A DNA stretch of 64,000 bases from an uncultured Lachnospiraceae bacterium (GCA_947628225.1 CANQYY010000001.1:62001-126000), one strand, 5' to 3'. Numbered from the stretch's first letter, positions 44,027 to 53,698 are shown. The notes: a model not told the origin generated them from the sequence alone. Translations and numbers: made by a program.

Positions 44027-44830
44027 ATGAAATTAAAATATAAAAAACTTGTAATTGTCATTTCCGTCGTTACTTTACTGTTAAGCTTTTTTATTCTGAC
44101 TCTGATACCAACCGGCGGTTCCCAGGTTAATCATGCAGAAGATGCCGAATTAATGTTAAACCAAAATGAAGAGATCAATAAGCTGATCAAGGATTATTAT
44201 GCGGCGAAAAAGGCGGTAGATATTGAAACGATGGGGACTCTGGTCAGCGATCCCAATCAGATCAACCGGGAAACCCTGACTATCAAGGCGAAATATGTGG
44301 AGGATTACCGCAATATCAACTGCTATGTTATCAAGCAGGACGATGCCGACGCCTACCAGGTTTTCGCCCGTTATGATATGAAATTGAAAAATATCCAGAC
44401 TCTGTCACCCGGCCTTACCGCTTTTTATGTGACAGTTACTTCAGACGGAAAGTATACGATTTATTTAAGCGCATTGGATGAGGTTCAGGTAGAATTTATT
44501 AATTCCACCTATAAAAATGAAGAGCTGATTAAATTGAGGGAAGATGTGAAAAAGAAGCTGGAGGAGGCTGCGGAAAAGGATGAGAGCCTGAAACATTTGC
44601 TGCAGGATAAGCAAAAGGAAATTGAGGAATCTGCGGAACAGAGGGCAAGCGCCGCTCCAACAGCCGCTCCGAATTCTGCCAATCCGGTTTCCCAGACGCC
44701 GGCAGCGCAGGCGCCGGTCACTCAGGCGCCGGCATCGGTCACTCAGGCGCCGGCATCGGTCACTCAGGCGCCGGCGGCAAATCCCGCCGCTTCTCCGTAT
44801 GCCGTCACACCGGCAGCACAGCCTAAATAA
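44027..44830 (+). CDS. Membrane-anchored extracytoplasmic protein with Pro/Ala repeat tail
   Basis: 267 residues, family not recognised. A single N-terminal membrane segment (about residues 8-29, VIVISVVTLLLSFFILTLIP) has no cleavage site of note, so it is probably an anchor. The globular middle part (about 45-165), with NEEINKLIKDYYAAKKAVD and YVTVTSDGKYTIYL, recalls small extracytoplasmic NTF2-like or SnoaL-like folds, but this is only an impression. A charged helix (about 165-205) leads to a low-complexity Ala/Pro/Thr tail with three VTQAPAS repeats, a likely flexible spacer in the cell wall. The gene has its own promoter and terminator. Confidence 0.6.
   Translation: MKLKYKKLVIVISVVTLLLSFFILTLIPTGGSQVNHAEDAELMLNQNEEINKLIKDYYAAKKAVDIETMGTLVSDPNQINRETLTIKAKYVEDYRNINCYVIKQDDADAYQVFARYDMKLKNIQTLSPGLTAFYVTVTSDGKYTIYLSALDEVQVEFINSTYKNEELIKLREDVKKKLEEAAEKDESLKHLLQDKQKEIEESAEQRASAAPTAAPNSANPVSQTPAAQAPVTQAPASVTQAPASVTQAPAANPAASPYAVTPAAQPK
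44717..44779 (+). repeat. 21-bp tandem repeat coding VTQAPAS
   Basis: Three units of 21 bases (GTCACTCAGGCGCCGGCATCG), the first two exact and the third changed at its end. The near-perfect DNA identity suggests recent slippage, so copy number may vary between strains. Confidence 0.85.
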
Positions 44831-44868
44831 TAATTAATAAATTCCGGATAAAGATATTACAGGATGAG

Positions 44869-44902
44869 AAAATGGTACGTTTCAGCAAACGTACCATTTT
44901 TT
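44869..44902 (+). terminator. Terminator after the repeat-protein gene
   Basis: AAAATGGTACGTTT and AAACGTACCATTTT form a 14-bp stem with a four-base loop and a T tail. Confidence 0.9.
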
Positions 44903-44966
44903 CAGACAGATATTCGTTAAATTTTAAAGCCGCTGCAGGAAAGGCAGGAAAGAAGAGGACGATTCA

Positions 44967-45725
44967 ATGGAAAAGGAAGCCATTCGCATCAATAAGTATA
45001 TCAGTCAATGCGGGATTTGTTCCCGGAGAGAAACAGACCGTAGAATTGAAATGGGCCGTATTACCATAAACGGCAGGCTGGCAGTAATGGGAGATATGGT
45101 AACTGACAGCGATGAAATCTGCATGGACGGGTTGCCGGTAAAAAGGACAAAAAAGGAAATTATCCTCGCTTATCATAAGCCGGAAGGAGTAGTCTGTACA
45201 ACAAGCCCGAAGGAAAAAAATAATATTATTGACGCCATAGGGTTTCCGGAAAGAATTTATCCGATAGGACGTCTGGATAAGGCTTCTACCGGTTTAATTT
45301 TATTAACGAATAACGGACAATTAATGGATGATATTCTCCGGGGCAGCCACTATCACGAAAAGGAATACGCCGTTACTTTGAACCGTCCGATGTCCCCTGA
45401 GATTTATGAGGCAATGGAACAGGGTGTGCCAATATTAGATACCATAACAAGACCCTGCCGTATTATCAAAAGAAAAGGAAGGCATTTTCATATTATTCTG
45501 ACGCAGGGGTTAAATCGTCAGATAAGAAGGATGTGTGAATATTTTGGATATCGGGTACAAATATTAAAAAGGCTCCGGATTATGAATATTTCTTTGGGAG
45601 ATTTGCCGGAGGGTCAGTGGCGTTATCTGACGGAGGAAGAAACCATACAGTTAAAAAAATGCTGTGCAGAAAGGAAAGTAAGCAATGAAACAGGAAATGC
45701 TCCGAATGAAAGAATTAATCAATAA
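44967..45725 (+). CDS. rluF: 23S rRNA pseudouridine synthase, RluF-like
   Basis: 252 residues. An S4 RNA-binding domain (INKYISQCGICSRRETDRRI, residues 8-27) precedes the catalytic domain, with the active-site Asp104 in YPIGRLDKASTGLILLTN and the motif GLNRQIRRMCEYFGY. The latter and the following LKRLRIMNI pattern are closer to RluF (U2604) than to RluB, so I use that name with some reserve. The gene overlaps ligA by 41 bases. Confidence 0.85.
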   Translation: MEKEAIRINKYISQCGICSRRETDRRIEMGRITINGRLAVMGDMVTDSDEICMDGLPVKRTKKEIILAYHKPEGVVCTTSPKEKNNIIDAIGFPERIYPIGRLDKASTGLILLTNNGQLMDDILRGSHYHEKEYAVTLNRPMSPEIYEAMEQGVPILDTITRPCRIIKRKGRHFHIILTQGLNRQIRRMCEYFGYRVQILKRLRIMNISLGDLPEGQWRYLTEEETIQLKKCCAERKVSNETGNAPNERINQ

Positions 45726-47640
45726 GTTGAATGAGGCGGCTCGGGTGTATTATCAGGGACAGGATGAAGTTATGTCCAATTATGAGTATGACAAACTTTA
45801 TGATGAATTGGCGGCATTAGAAGAAAAAACCGGCGTGGTCATGTCCGCCAGTCCGACTGTTCATGTCGGATACGAAACAATCAGCGAACTGCCAAAGGAG
45901 GCCCATATTGCCCCTATGCTTTCTCTGGACAAAACAAAAGAGGTAGCCTCCCTGGTGGACTGGATAGGAGAAAAAAAGGGGCTTCTTTCTCTAAAGCTGG
46001 ACGGTATCAGTGTTATCCTGACCTATGAGGGCGGCAGGTTATCCAAGGCTTTGACGAGAGGAAACGGGGAAGTGGGAGAGGTTATTACAAACAATGCCCG
46101 CACCTTTGTGAACATTCCGGAAAGATTATCTTTTACCGGACGCTTAGTGGTGAGAGGCGAGGCTTTAATCCGCTATTCCGATTTTGAAATTCTAAATAAT
46201 CAGACGGCAGAAATTGGCGAAAAGTATAAGAATCCCCGAAACCTCTGCAGCGGCAGCGTCAGGCAGTTAAACAATGAGATCACGGCAAAAAGGCGGGTGC
46301 ATTTTTATACGTATAACCTTATTATGACGGATGATAACAGGGAATTTTCCACCAAGGAGGAGGGGCTTGACTGGTTATCCGGCCTTGGCTTTGATATTGT
46401 CCCTTTCAAAACGGTAGATAAGAATACGCTGTCGGAAAGCGTGGCGCAATTTTCAGAGGAAATCGCATCCTGCGATTTGCCCAGCGACGGTCTGGTATTA
46501 ACCTATGACGATGTTTCCTATAGCCGCTCGCTGGGGAGAACTGCGAAATTCCCCAGAGATTCCATCGCTTTTAAATGGAAGGATGAACTGGCAGATACAA
46601 CGCTGCGCAAAATAGAGTGGAGCGCTTCCCGCACCGGGCTGATCAATCCGGTGGCTGTATTTGACCCGGTAGAGCTGGAGGGGACTACGGTCAGCCGCGC
46701 CAGCGTCCATAACGTCAGCGTCCTCCGGGATTTAAAGCTGGGTATCGGCGACCGCATTTCCGTCTATAAGGCGAATATGATCATTCCGCAGATTTATGAA
46801 AATAAAACAAAAAATGATCATTGCGAGATTCCGAAAAAATGTCCGATATGCGGACAGGAAACCACCCTGGTAAATGATAACGGTTCCGTTGTCCTCATGT
46901 GTCAGAATCCAAACTGCTATGCAAAAAAGATTAAGGCTCTCAGCCATTTTGTCAGCCGGGATGCGTTAAATATTGACGGGCTGTCGGAGGCAACTTTGGA
47001 GAAATTGGTAAATGAGAAGGTAATACACTCCCTGACTGATATTTTTTCATTAGAGAAAAGCAAAGATATTTTTGTGGAAATGGAAGGTTTTGGAGAAAAG
47101 TCCTATCAAAATCTTCTGGAGGCGATTGAAGCGGCTAAGGACGTGCCGGCAGCCAAGGTAGTATACAGCCTTGGCATTAAGGGAATCGGATTGAGTACGG
47201 CAAAACTGATTATGAATGCTTATCCGGTTTCGCTTTCGGAATTAAAAAACCTGACAAAGGAAGAACTTTGCCGCATTGAGGGAATCGGAGAGGTGCTTGC
47301 CTGCTCCTTTGTTGATTTTTTTGCCCAGGAAAAAAATCAGCAGATGGTAGAAGAGTTAGAAAAGATTCTCCGGATACAGTATCCGTCCGTGGAAGGAGAA
47401 CAGCCGTTAGCAGGAAAAACCTTTGTCATCACGGGAACTCTTACGCAATTTGCCAACCGCAGTGAGTGTAAAGAAAAAATTGAATCGCTGGGTGGAAAAG
47501 TATCGGGCAGCGTCAGCGCCAAAACAAGCTATCTTGTGAATAATGATATAACCTCCTCCTCTTCAAAGAACAAAAAAGCAAAAGAGCTTTCAATCCCGAT
47601 TATTACAGAGGAAGAGCTGCTTTCCCTTATTTCCTCCTGA
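45685..47640 (+). CDS. ligA: NAD-dependent DNA ligase
   Basis: 651 residues, normal length. LigA seals nicks in replication and repair, using NAD. The adenylated lysine is Lys104 in LSLKLDGISV. The OB fold, a four-cysteine zinc finger (CPICGQ ... CQNPNC), helix-hairpin-helix repeats and a C-terminal BRCT domain (about 570-651, GKTFVITGTLTQF) follow in order. ATG 45685 has AAGGAAAG upstream and lies within rluF, so translation is probably coupled. Its last 14 bases overlap the convergent flippase gene. Confidence 0.95.
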   Translation: MKQEMLRMKELINKLNEAARVYYQGQDEVMSNYEYDKLYDELAALEEKTGVVMSASPTVHVGYETISELPKEAHIAPMLSLDKTKEVASLVDWIGEKKGLLSLKLDGISVILTYEGGRLSKALTRGNGEVGEVITNNARTFVNIPERLSFTGRLVVRGEALIRYSDFEILNNQTAEIGEKYKNPRNLCSGSVRQLNNEITAKRRVHFYTYNLIMTDDNREFSTKEEGLDWLSGLGFDIVPFKTVDKNTLSESVAQFSEEIASCDLPSDGLVLTYDDVSYSRSLGRTAKFPRDSIAFKWKDELADTTLRKIEWSASRTGLINPVAVFDPVELEGTTVSRASVHNVSVLRDLKLGIGDRISVYKANMIIPQIYENKTKNDHCEIPKKCPICGQETTLVNDNGSVVLMCQNPNCYAKKIKALSHFVSRDALNIDGLSEATLEKLVNEKVIHSLTDIFSLEKSKDIFVEMEGFGEKSYQNLLEAIEAAKDVPAAKVVYSLGIKGIGLSTAKLIMNAYPVSLSELKNLTKEELCRIEGIGEVLACSFVDFFAQEKNQQMVEELEKILRIQYPSVEGEQPLAGKTFVITGTLTQFANRSECKEKIESLGGKVSGSVSAKTSYLVNNDITSSSSKNKKAKELSIPIITEEELLSLISS

Positions 47641-49111
47641 AATCGGCAGGGAGAATGAGTTGAAATCGCCATAAATAAAGGAGGATAAGGATAGCGGCGG
47701 GAAGAATAAAAGAAAATCCCGCTAACGGATGGGAGATATAATTTTGCAACAGGGAGCCGGCGAGCTTGGATATATATAAAATACAGGAGCAAAAGATCAT
47801 CGGCCATACAAAATGGTTCATAAGCTGGAACCGGATGCCATTTTGCCTGATAAGGTAAATCCCATTTAGCAGGCATGTCACGATCTGGCTGATCGTCATG
47901 CCAAAAAGATAGCCATAAATACCATATGCCGGAGTAACAAAAACCAGAAACAGAATACGCAGGCAAAGCCCGATTATCATATGGAAAAAGGTAATGCCGG
48001 TTTTTCCTAATCCGTTAATCACGCTGGTCAATGTCGTGGAAACATATAAAAACGGACAGAGGAACGAGAGGGCGGTCAATAGTTTCCCGGAGTTTTCGCT
48101 CTGAAAGACAAACAGTCCGATTTCCCTTCCATAATTTAAAAACAGGCTGCTGGTAATGACGCCCAGTAAAATGGAATACCGCAGGGCAGTGTCGGTTGTC
48201 CTCTTGACAATACGGTACTGGTCGTTTCCTGCGGCGCGGGATATCGCGGGCAGTAGAAGGACCGAAAGTGAATTGGTAAGGGTGCCCGGGAATAAAATAA
48301 AGGGCAGCACAATGCCGGTCAGGATACCAAAAAGGGCAAGGGCGTCCTCATAGGCATATCCGTACTGGTACAGCATAGCGGGGATCAGGACGGATTCGAT
48401 GCTTCCCAGAATGGAGATGACCAGCTTGTTTGCACTGAGGGGAAGGGACAGGGCTACGAGTCTTTTGATATTCATCCGGCTCTTTTTTATTATCCGGAAG
48501 GGTATATGGGGAAAAAGACGCACAATGTTATAAACATGGGAGGCAAGCTCCCCTATGATTAATCCCAGTACGGCGATTTCACTTGTTAATCTCCCCGACA
48601 GGACAAGCAGCGAGATCCCGACTACAAACCCGACTCGGAATAACTGCTCGACGATCTGGGAAATAGCGGGGATACGGGCATCGCTTATGCCGTAAAAATA
48701 ACCATTAATGACAGAGGTTACCCCGCAAAAGGGAAACAAAAAGGCAAGGATCCGGAGCAGGGATGCCGTTTCTTTTGTCCCCAGAAAAGAGGAGGCTATT
48801 TCATCGGAAAAATAGAACAGGGAAAAAGAGAGGAAAACTGCTATAAGAACAGACAGACAAATTCCGCTCTTTAAAATACCGGGATGTTTGCTGCCCGGTT
48901 CATGGGAAATCATCTGCGATACGGCAGTCTGAATACCGGAGGCATATAAGGTAAAACATATGCTGTATACCGGGAAGATCAACTGATAAATTCCCAAATT
49001 AGTTTCGCCCAGCGTTCCCGCCAGAAAAATGCGGTATACAAATCCGATTACCCGGGTAATGATACCGGCGCCGGTTAAAATAATCGTTCCTTTTAATAAT
49101 TGATTCTTCAA
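47627..49111 (-). CDS. SpoVB-like lipid flippase (MATE/MOP superfamily)
   Basis: 494 residues with about 14 membrane segments. The start is a TTG at 49111; an in-frame stop lies just upstream and LLKGTIILTGAG then follows, as in SpoVB and MurJ-type flippases. Motifs include RVIGFVYRIFLAGTLG near the N-terminus and LSLPLSANKLVISILGSIE in the centre. SpoVB proteins are thought to move lipid-linked polysaccharide or peptidoglycan precursors across the membrane, in sporulation or vegetative growth. It is transcribed toward ligA and overlaps its end. Confidence 0.8.
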   Translation of the reverse strand: MKNQLLKGTIILTGAGIITRVIGFVYRIFLAGTLGETNLGIYQLIFPVYSICFTLYASGIQTAVSQMISHEPGSKHPGILKSGICLSVLIAVFLSFSLFYFSDEIASSFLGTKETASLLRILAFLFPFCGVTSVINGYFYGISDARIPAISQIVEQLFRVGFVVGISLLVLSGRLTSEIAVLGLIIGELASHVYNIVRLFPHIPFRIIKKSRMNIKRLVALSLPLSANKLVISILGSIESVLIPAMLYQYGYAYEDALALFGILTGIVLPFILFPGTLTNSLSVLLLPAISRAAGNDQYRIVKRTTDTALRYSILLGVITSSLFLNYGREIGLFVFQSENSGKLLTALSFLCPFLYVSTTLTSVINGLGKTGITFFHMIIGLCLRILFLVFVTPAYGIYGYLFGMTISQIVTCLLNGIYLIRQNGIRFQLMNHFVWPMIFCSCILYISKLAGSLLQNYISHPLAGFSFILPAAILILLYLWRFQLILPADFRRK

Positions 49112-49167
49112 GAAATTCTATGTAATCCCCTTTTTTTATAGTCTATGTAAACAAAAGTGAAAAAATG

Positions 49168-49196
49168 TTGTCATCTTACTTATTTTATAGTATTAT
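49168..49196 (+). promoter_or_regulatory. Promoter of the acidic-tail membrane protein gene
   Basis: TTGTCA and TATTAT with 17-bp spacing, 36 bases before the GTG start. Confidence 0.8.
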
Positions 49197-49232
49197 ATAT
49201 ATGTATATTTGTGTAAAAAAGGGGCGTTATAT

Positions 49233-51527
49233 GTGTTATTAAAAAGAAATGTGCCGACAATACTTTATTCTTTTTTATTTATCCTGTTTTTTGGATTAGG
49301 CTTTTTGGAGTTGGTTTATTTATCCATTACCAATAGTACTCACTATCGTAATGTAATTGCCTGTCTTATTGTAATGGGGATTATTATATATTTGATCAGC
49401 GCCTTTTTTCTGAAGGAAAGCAGACGGCTGGAGTTTTTCCAAAAAAACAGGTCTATTCTTATATTGCCGGAGGCGATGATTGGAATAGTTGTCTGTGGCA
49501 TGCTTTTTTATTTGAATCTGGATAAGGGGATTGACAATGACGTTTTGATTCTCTGCCTGCTGCTTGGCATTTACCTCTCGGCGCGCCTGTTAGGGGGAAG
49601 ATTGTGCGGCTGCGCCGCTTTTGTCATGGGATTTTTCTTTATATTGGCAATGGCAAACCAAACCTTTGATGCCAGCCAGTATATTGACAGCATTTGTTTC
49701 CTTCTTCCTTACGCCTTATTCCTTTTTGTGACGCTGGTACTTACGAAATCCTTTGTAAACAACGGATTTATTATTGCGGCTTCCTATCTGGCGCTGGCGG
49801 GTATTTTTGCCCTTGCCATCGTAGTGAATCCTTTTGTGGTCATCTTATTATTTGGCTGTGCCGTCACGTTAATCTTTGGAAAAACAAAAGAAAAGGGGGG
49901 CATATTCTCTAACGGATTTGTCTGCGCTATTTTCTTTGTTTTGTTTACCGCCCTTTTCCTTCTGGGCGCCAATTTATATCTGAAAGAATTATTTTCTTTT
50001 CCGGTATTAAATATAGACGGACGGCTCTTAGAGTTTACGCAATTAGAAGATATCGGGAGTTATTTATTAAATAAATATGCAAAAGCGGTACGATATTTGT
50101 ATGAACCGTTCCGGTACGGCTTATTTCCTTCTATCTTGATGTTTTTAGCTACGCTGTGCGGCTATTACAGCATCCGGAAGAAGACATCCGGTATTGGCCC
50201 GTTATGTCTGACTTACCTCGTTGTTTTGGCGGAATATCTGTTATACGGGGAAGAAGGCAGCCATTTTTATTACATGACATATTTCCTGCCTGTTTTTTCG
50301 GCATACGGACTATCGAATACCCTGTTGCCGGAGCCGGAAACAGAAACGGCATTGCCGGATGCCGGATACGCAAAGGAAGGGGAAGAAGAATCAGAAGAGG
50401 AATGGGAACCGGAAGAAGAAACCAAATCGGAAAAAATAACCGAACCGGAAGAAGAAACTAAATCGGAAAAAATAACCAAACCGGAAAAAGAAGATACAGA
50501 AGACACAGTAAAGGAGGAAGCTGCCATTAAGAAAAAAGACGACCAGACAAAGGAGGCAGTCCTGACAGAGGCTGTCAGTCCCGTTTCGGAAGAGAAAATT
50601 TCTCCTGCCGGAAGTAGGGATGAACTGCCGGAATGGAGCGCGCCCAGACAATATATCCCGGGATATAAAAAGGAAACAGAAGAACCGGCGGCAGAAGAAC
50701 CGGACACAGAAGAAGAAACCGTTACAGACGGGAAAACGGAGGAGGAAGCGCCGGAAGAAAAAATAGAAATCGTCAGTCCGCAAACGGAAGAAGAAACAGA
50801 GAACCTGCTGACCCCGGTTGAAGAATCGCCGGATGCCGAAGAAAATATAATCGCAGAAAAAACAGACGAAAATGAACAGACGGATATGGAGCAGTTTTTG
50901 TCCTTTGACACGGGCATGGACACACAGGAAAACACAATATCGTTAGAAGAAGACAGCCAGCTAAATCACTTTTTAGACCGGCTGGATATTTCCGATAATA
51001 TACGCCGTATGAATGAAAGCGCCCAGGAGGATATGGCAGACGTCATTGAAAGCGGCGATGCCGAAGAGGAAAGCGTTCCTGTCGTTTTAGATGAACCGGA
51101 AATCACGGAGGATTTAGAGGTGCTTACGGATGAGGAGGGAAATTTCTACACTCAGAATTCCCCGAGCTCCCAAAGCGCGATGCCTCCTTATGAGAAACCG
51201 GAATTTGATATGGAGCCGGTTACCAGACCGATAACGGATTCCTATGAGGCCTCTCAGGAATATGCCAAGGTGCCGACAATAGAAGATCTGGAGAAGGAAT
51301 GGCAGTCGGAAAAACAGGAGGGAGAAGCGCCGTATAATGGATTTGCCTATTCCCTGAAGGATGTAATAGAGCCAAAGAGTGAACCGGTACCGCAGCCGGA
51401 AACGGAAACGGCGCCGACAGAAAAGGAAGGGCAGGCCAATGAGAAGGCTTTGCATGTTCACAGTGAAGAGATTATAAAGAAAAACGGAGTTGCCAAACGC
51501 TCCTATCACAAAATTACCATTCGCTAA
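49233..51527 (+). CDS. Polytopic membrane protein with long acidic cytoplasmic or extracellular tail
   Basis: 764 residues, not recognised. I chose the GTG at 49233, six bases after AAAAGGGGCG, over a TTG eight codons earlier. Residues 1-370 contain about 11 hydrophobic segments; the last of them (EEGSHFYYMTYFLPVFSAYGL) recalls GT-C type glycosyltransferases and O-antigen-like polymerases, but no catalytic motif is certain. Residues 380-740 are extremely Glu-rich and probably disordered, with a duplicated EEETKSEKITEP unit. The protein ends in a short basic segment (VAKRSYHKITIR) that stands out from the acidic tail and may be a binding motif. It has its own promoter and terminator. Confidence 0.55.
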   Translation: MLLKRNVPTILYSFLFILFFGLGFLELVYLSITNSTHYRNVIACLIVMGIIIYLISAFFLKESRRLEFFQKNRSILILPEAMIGIVVCGMLFYLNLDKGIDNDVLILCLLLGIYLSARLLGGRLCGCAAFVMGFFFILAMANQTFDASQYIDSICFLLPYALFLFVTLVLTKSFVNNGFIIAASYLALAGIFALAIVVNPFVVILLFGCAVTLIFGKTKEKGGIFSNGFVCAIFFVLFTALFLLGANLYLKELFSFPVLNIDGRLLEFTQLEDIGSYLLNKYAKAVRYLYEPFRYGLFPSILMFLATLCGYYSIRKKTSGIGPLCLTYLVVLAEYLLYGEEGSHFYYMTYFLPVFSAYGLSNTLLPEPETETALPDAGYAKEGEEESEEEWEPEEETKSEKITEPEEETKSEKITKPEKEDTEDTVKEEAAIKKKDDQTKEAVLTEAVSPVSEEKISPAGSRDELPEWSAPRQYIPGYKKETEEPAAEEPDTEEETVTDGKTEEEAPEEKIEIVSPQTEEETENLLTPVEESPDAEENIIAEKTDENEQTDMEQFLSFDTGMDTQENTISLEEDSQLNHFLDRLDISDNIRRMNESAQEDMADVIESGDAEEESVPVVLDEPEITEDLEVLTDEEGNFYTQNSPSSQSAMPPYEKPEFDMEPVTRPITDSYEASQEYAKVPTIEDLEKEWQSEKQEGEAPYNGFAYSLKDVIEPKSEPVPQPETETAPTEKEGQANEKALHVHSEEIIKKNGVAKRSYHKITIR
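50412..50483 (+). repeat. 36-bp tandem duplication in the acidic tail
   Basis: Two nearly identical 36-base units encode EEETKSEKITEP and EEETKSEKITKP, at the start of the acidic region. Confidence 0.8.
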
Positions 51528-51561
51528 TGTTTTATTTTTGTTAGTATATAACATTTTCCTT

Positions 51562-51598
51562 AAGCGGCGGCGCAGTTTTGCCGCCGCTTTTTCTTTTT
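51562..51598 (+). terminator. Terminator after the acidic-tail gene
   Basis: AAGCGGCGGC and GCCGCCGCTT pair over 10 bp, followed by a T-rich tract. Confidence 0.9.
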
Positions 51599-51667
51599 TA
51601 GACGTCACAATACGACAAAATCCGAATAAATTGTATTATAGCGACAGGAGAGGGGGCTCTGGCTCAC

Positions 51668-52855
51668 ATGGACAAACGAATTTATCTGGATAATGCGGCA
51701 ACAACGCAGATATCCGATGAAGTACTAAGCTATATGCTTCCCTATTTGAAAGAGGAATATGGAAATCCTTCCAGTATATATGATTTAGGGGCAGATAATA
51801 AGCGGGCGCTTCTTACCGCCCGAAAGAGTATTGCCGGTGTTTTGGGATGCGAACCTCAAAATATATATTTTACTTCCGGCGGAACAGAGAGTGATAACTG
51901 GGCGCTGATAGGAAGCGCGGAAAGCCGCTGTCAGACCGGACGGCATATTATTACAAGTAAAATTGAACACCATGCCGTTATTCATACCTGTGAATATCTT
52001 GAAAAGAGGGGATTTGAAGTAACCTATCTGGATGTCGACGAGCAGGGGAGAGTAGATCCGGAACGTCTAAAAAAAGCATTACGGCGGGATACCATTCTGG
52101 TATCAATTATGACGGCTAATAATGAAATCGGGACAATTCAACCGATAGAACGCATCGGGCAGATTTTAAAAAAGCATCCGGCTCTTTTTCATACGGATGC
52201 CGTTCAGGCATTTGGGCATATTCCGGTTCTTCCCGAACAATGGCAGGTTGATCTTCTCAGCGCCAGCGGCCATAAATTTCACGGGCCGAAGGGAACCGGA
52301 TTTTTATATATTCGCGATGGGGTTAAACTGCCTTCATTTTTACACGGAGGAAAACAGGAGAGAGGGATGCGGGCAGGCACAGAAAATGTGGCGGCCATTG
52401 CCGGTATGGGAAAGGCGGCGGAAATTGCGGGAAAAACAATGCAAAAGCGGATAGAACAGGAAACGGCGCTGCGGGATTATATGATTCACCGTATTGAGAG
52501 GGAAATCCCATATTGCCGGTTAAACGGTCCAAGAACCGATCGTCTTGCCAATAATGTCAATATGAGTTTTTCCTTTGTCGATGGCGAAACGATTGTTATT
52601 TTACTGGATATGGAGGGAATCTGCGCGTCCAGCGGCTCCGCCTGCACTGCCGGACAGGCGGCATCTTCCCATGTACTGACAGAAATCGGGCTGCCGGAGG
52701 AGATCGCAAGAGGAGCGCTGCGGTTTACCCTCTCGGAAAAGACGAGCAGGCAGGACATTGATGATACAGTAGATGTATTGAAACAGGTGTTGGAGAAAAA
52801 CAGAAAAATGAATCCTGCGTATTCTGCCTTTGTAAAATTGAATCAAAAACGATAA
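51668..52855 (+). CDS. Cysteine desulfurase (NifS/IscS-like)
   Basis: 395 residues. It would remove sulfur from cysteine for iron-sulfur clusters or thiolated tRNA. PLP is bound by Lys203 (SASGHKFHGPKG), the substrate-facing His is His102 (EHHAV), and the persulfide-carrying Cys326 lies in SSGSACTAG. The N-terminal LDNAATT and ESDNWAL motifs are typical. Neither nifU/iscU nor mnmA is adjacent, so the sulfur acceptor is unknown. The gene follows a terminator, and its own transcript appears to end within the convergent gene downstream. Confidence 0.9.
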   Translation: MDKRIYLDNAATTQISDEVLSYMLPYLKEEYGNPSSIYDLGADNKRALLTARKSIAGVLGCEPQNIYFTSGGTESDNWALIGSAESRCQTGRHIITSKIEHHAVIHTCEYLEKRGFEVTYLDVDEQGRVDPERLKKALRRDTILVSIMTANNEIGTIQPIERIGQILKKHPALFHTDAVQAFGHIPVLPEQWQVDLLSASGHKFHGPKGTGFLYIRDGVKLPSFLHGGKQERGMRAGTENVAAIAGMGKAAEIAGKTMQKRIEQETALRDYMIHRIEREIPYCRLNGPRTDRLANNVNMSFSFVDGETIVILLDMEGICASSGSACTAGQAASSHVLTEIGLPEEIARGALRFTLSEKTSRQDIDDTVDVLKQVLEKNRKMNPAYSAFVKLNQKR

Positions 52856-52870
52856 AGAATACAGAGGTTT

Positions 52871-53698
52871 CTATAAATCATGAAAAACCGGTTTGCGCTG
52901 ATGGTATGTCACATATTGATGCAGACCGGCTTTTTTTATCCTGTCGGGGAGAAGGTCAAATCCATACGCCATTTGCTCCGTGGTATGGGCATCCGAGCCG
53001 ATAGTCAGCAGTTTTCCCCCTAATTGCACATAGCGTTTCAGTATAAAATCATGGGGATTCTGCGTATGGACGGCGGATCGTAAACCGGAGGTGTTTAACT
53101 CCAGCGCCTTATCCCGGCGGATTAAAAATAAAAGGATCTCGTCGATAATAGTCTGATATTTTTCCGGCTCATAGAGATAACCATCCGGCGCATATCTTAC
53201 GACATAGTCCATATGTCCCAGAGAGTCAAAATCGGAAAATAGCAGGATATTTTCATAAAGCTGTTCAAAATAACGGCGTACACAGACATCTGCTTCTCTT
53301 TCTTCCCAATAAGAGGAATTATAGGGATCCTCCCCATCAATCAGATGCAGCGAGCCGATAATATAATCCCAGGGGTAATCGGCAGAGAGGCTTTGATTCT
53401 TTTCCCGCACAGAGGGAGCGGTCTGCAGCCCGCATTCTACCCCCGTTCCAATATTAATAGCCGGATACCGGGATTTGCAGTCCTCTATTTCTTCAAAATA
53501 ACGTACGGGATCAAAAACAAAGGGGCAGGGTTCTTTCTTACTGATTAGTTCAGGCGGAAAGCCGTAATCCATATGGTCTGTCACGCAGATGCCGCTTAGA
53601 CCCAGCCGGACAGCCTGTTGGATTTGGGCGGACAGGGGAGTAGAGCTGTCCGTGGAATAATTGGTATGCAGATGGGTATCGTAGGCGATTTTGCTCAT
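52871..53698 (-). CDS. PHP-domain histidinol-phosphatase (HisJ family)
   Basis: 275 residues; ATG 53698 follows AAAGGAG. PHP motifs are present: DTHLHTNYS (residues 7-15), VTDHMDYG (His42), Glu near 88 in GTGVECG, HLIDGEDP (His118 region), LGHMDYV and IGSDAHT near the C-terminus. HisJ-type enzymes dephosphorylate histidinol phosphate in histidine synthesis, but the family also has other phosphatases and no his genes are nearby. It overlaps the upstream rqcH by four bases. Confidence 0.85.
   Translation of the reverse strand: MSKIAYDTHLHTNYSTDSSTPLSAQIQQAVRLGLSGICVTDHMDYGFPPELISKKEPCPFVFDPVRYFEEIEDCKSRYPAINIGTGVECGLQTAPSVREKNQSLSADYPWDYIIGSLHLIDGEDPYNSSYWEEREADVCVRRYFEQLYENILLFSDFDSLGHMDYVVRYAPDGYLYEPEKYQTIIDEILLFLIRRDKALELNTSGLRSAVHTQNPHDFILKRYVQLGGKLLTIGSDAHTTEQMAYGFDLLPDRIKKAGLHQYVTYHQRKPVFHDL
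52883..52937. terminator. Terminator embedded in the 3' end of the hisJ-like gene
   Basis: CCGGTTTGC and GCAGACCGG pair (one mismatch), with a T run behind the right arm for the forward strand and TTTTT behind the other arm on the reverse strand. It can stop forward transcription from the desulfurase gene while being coding sequence of the opposing gene. Confidence 0.7.
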
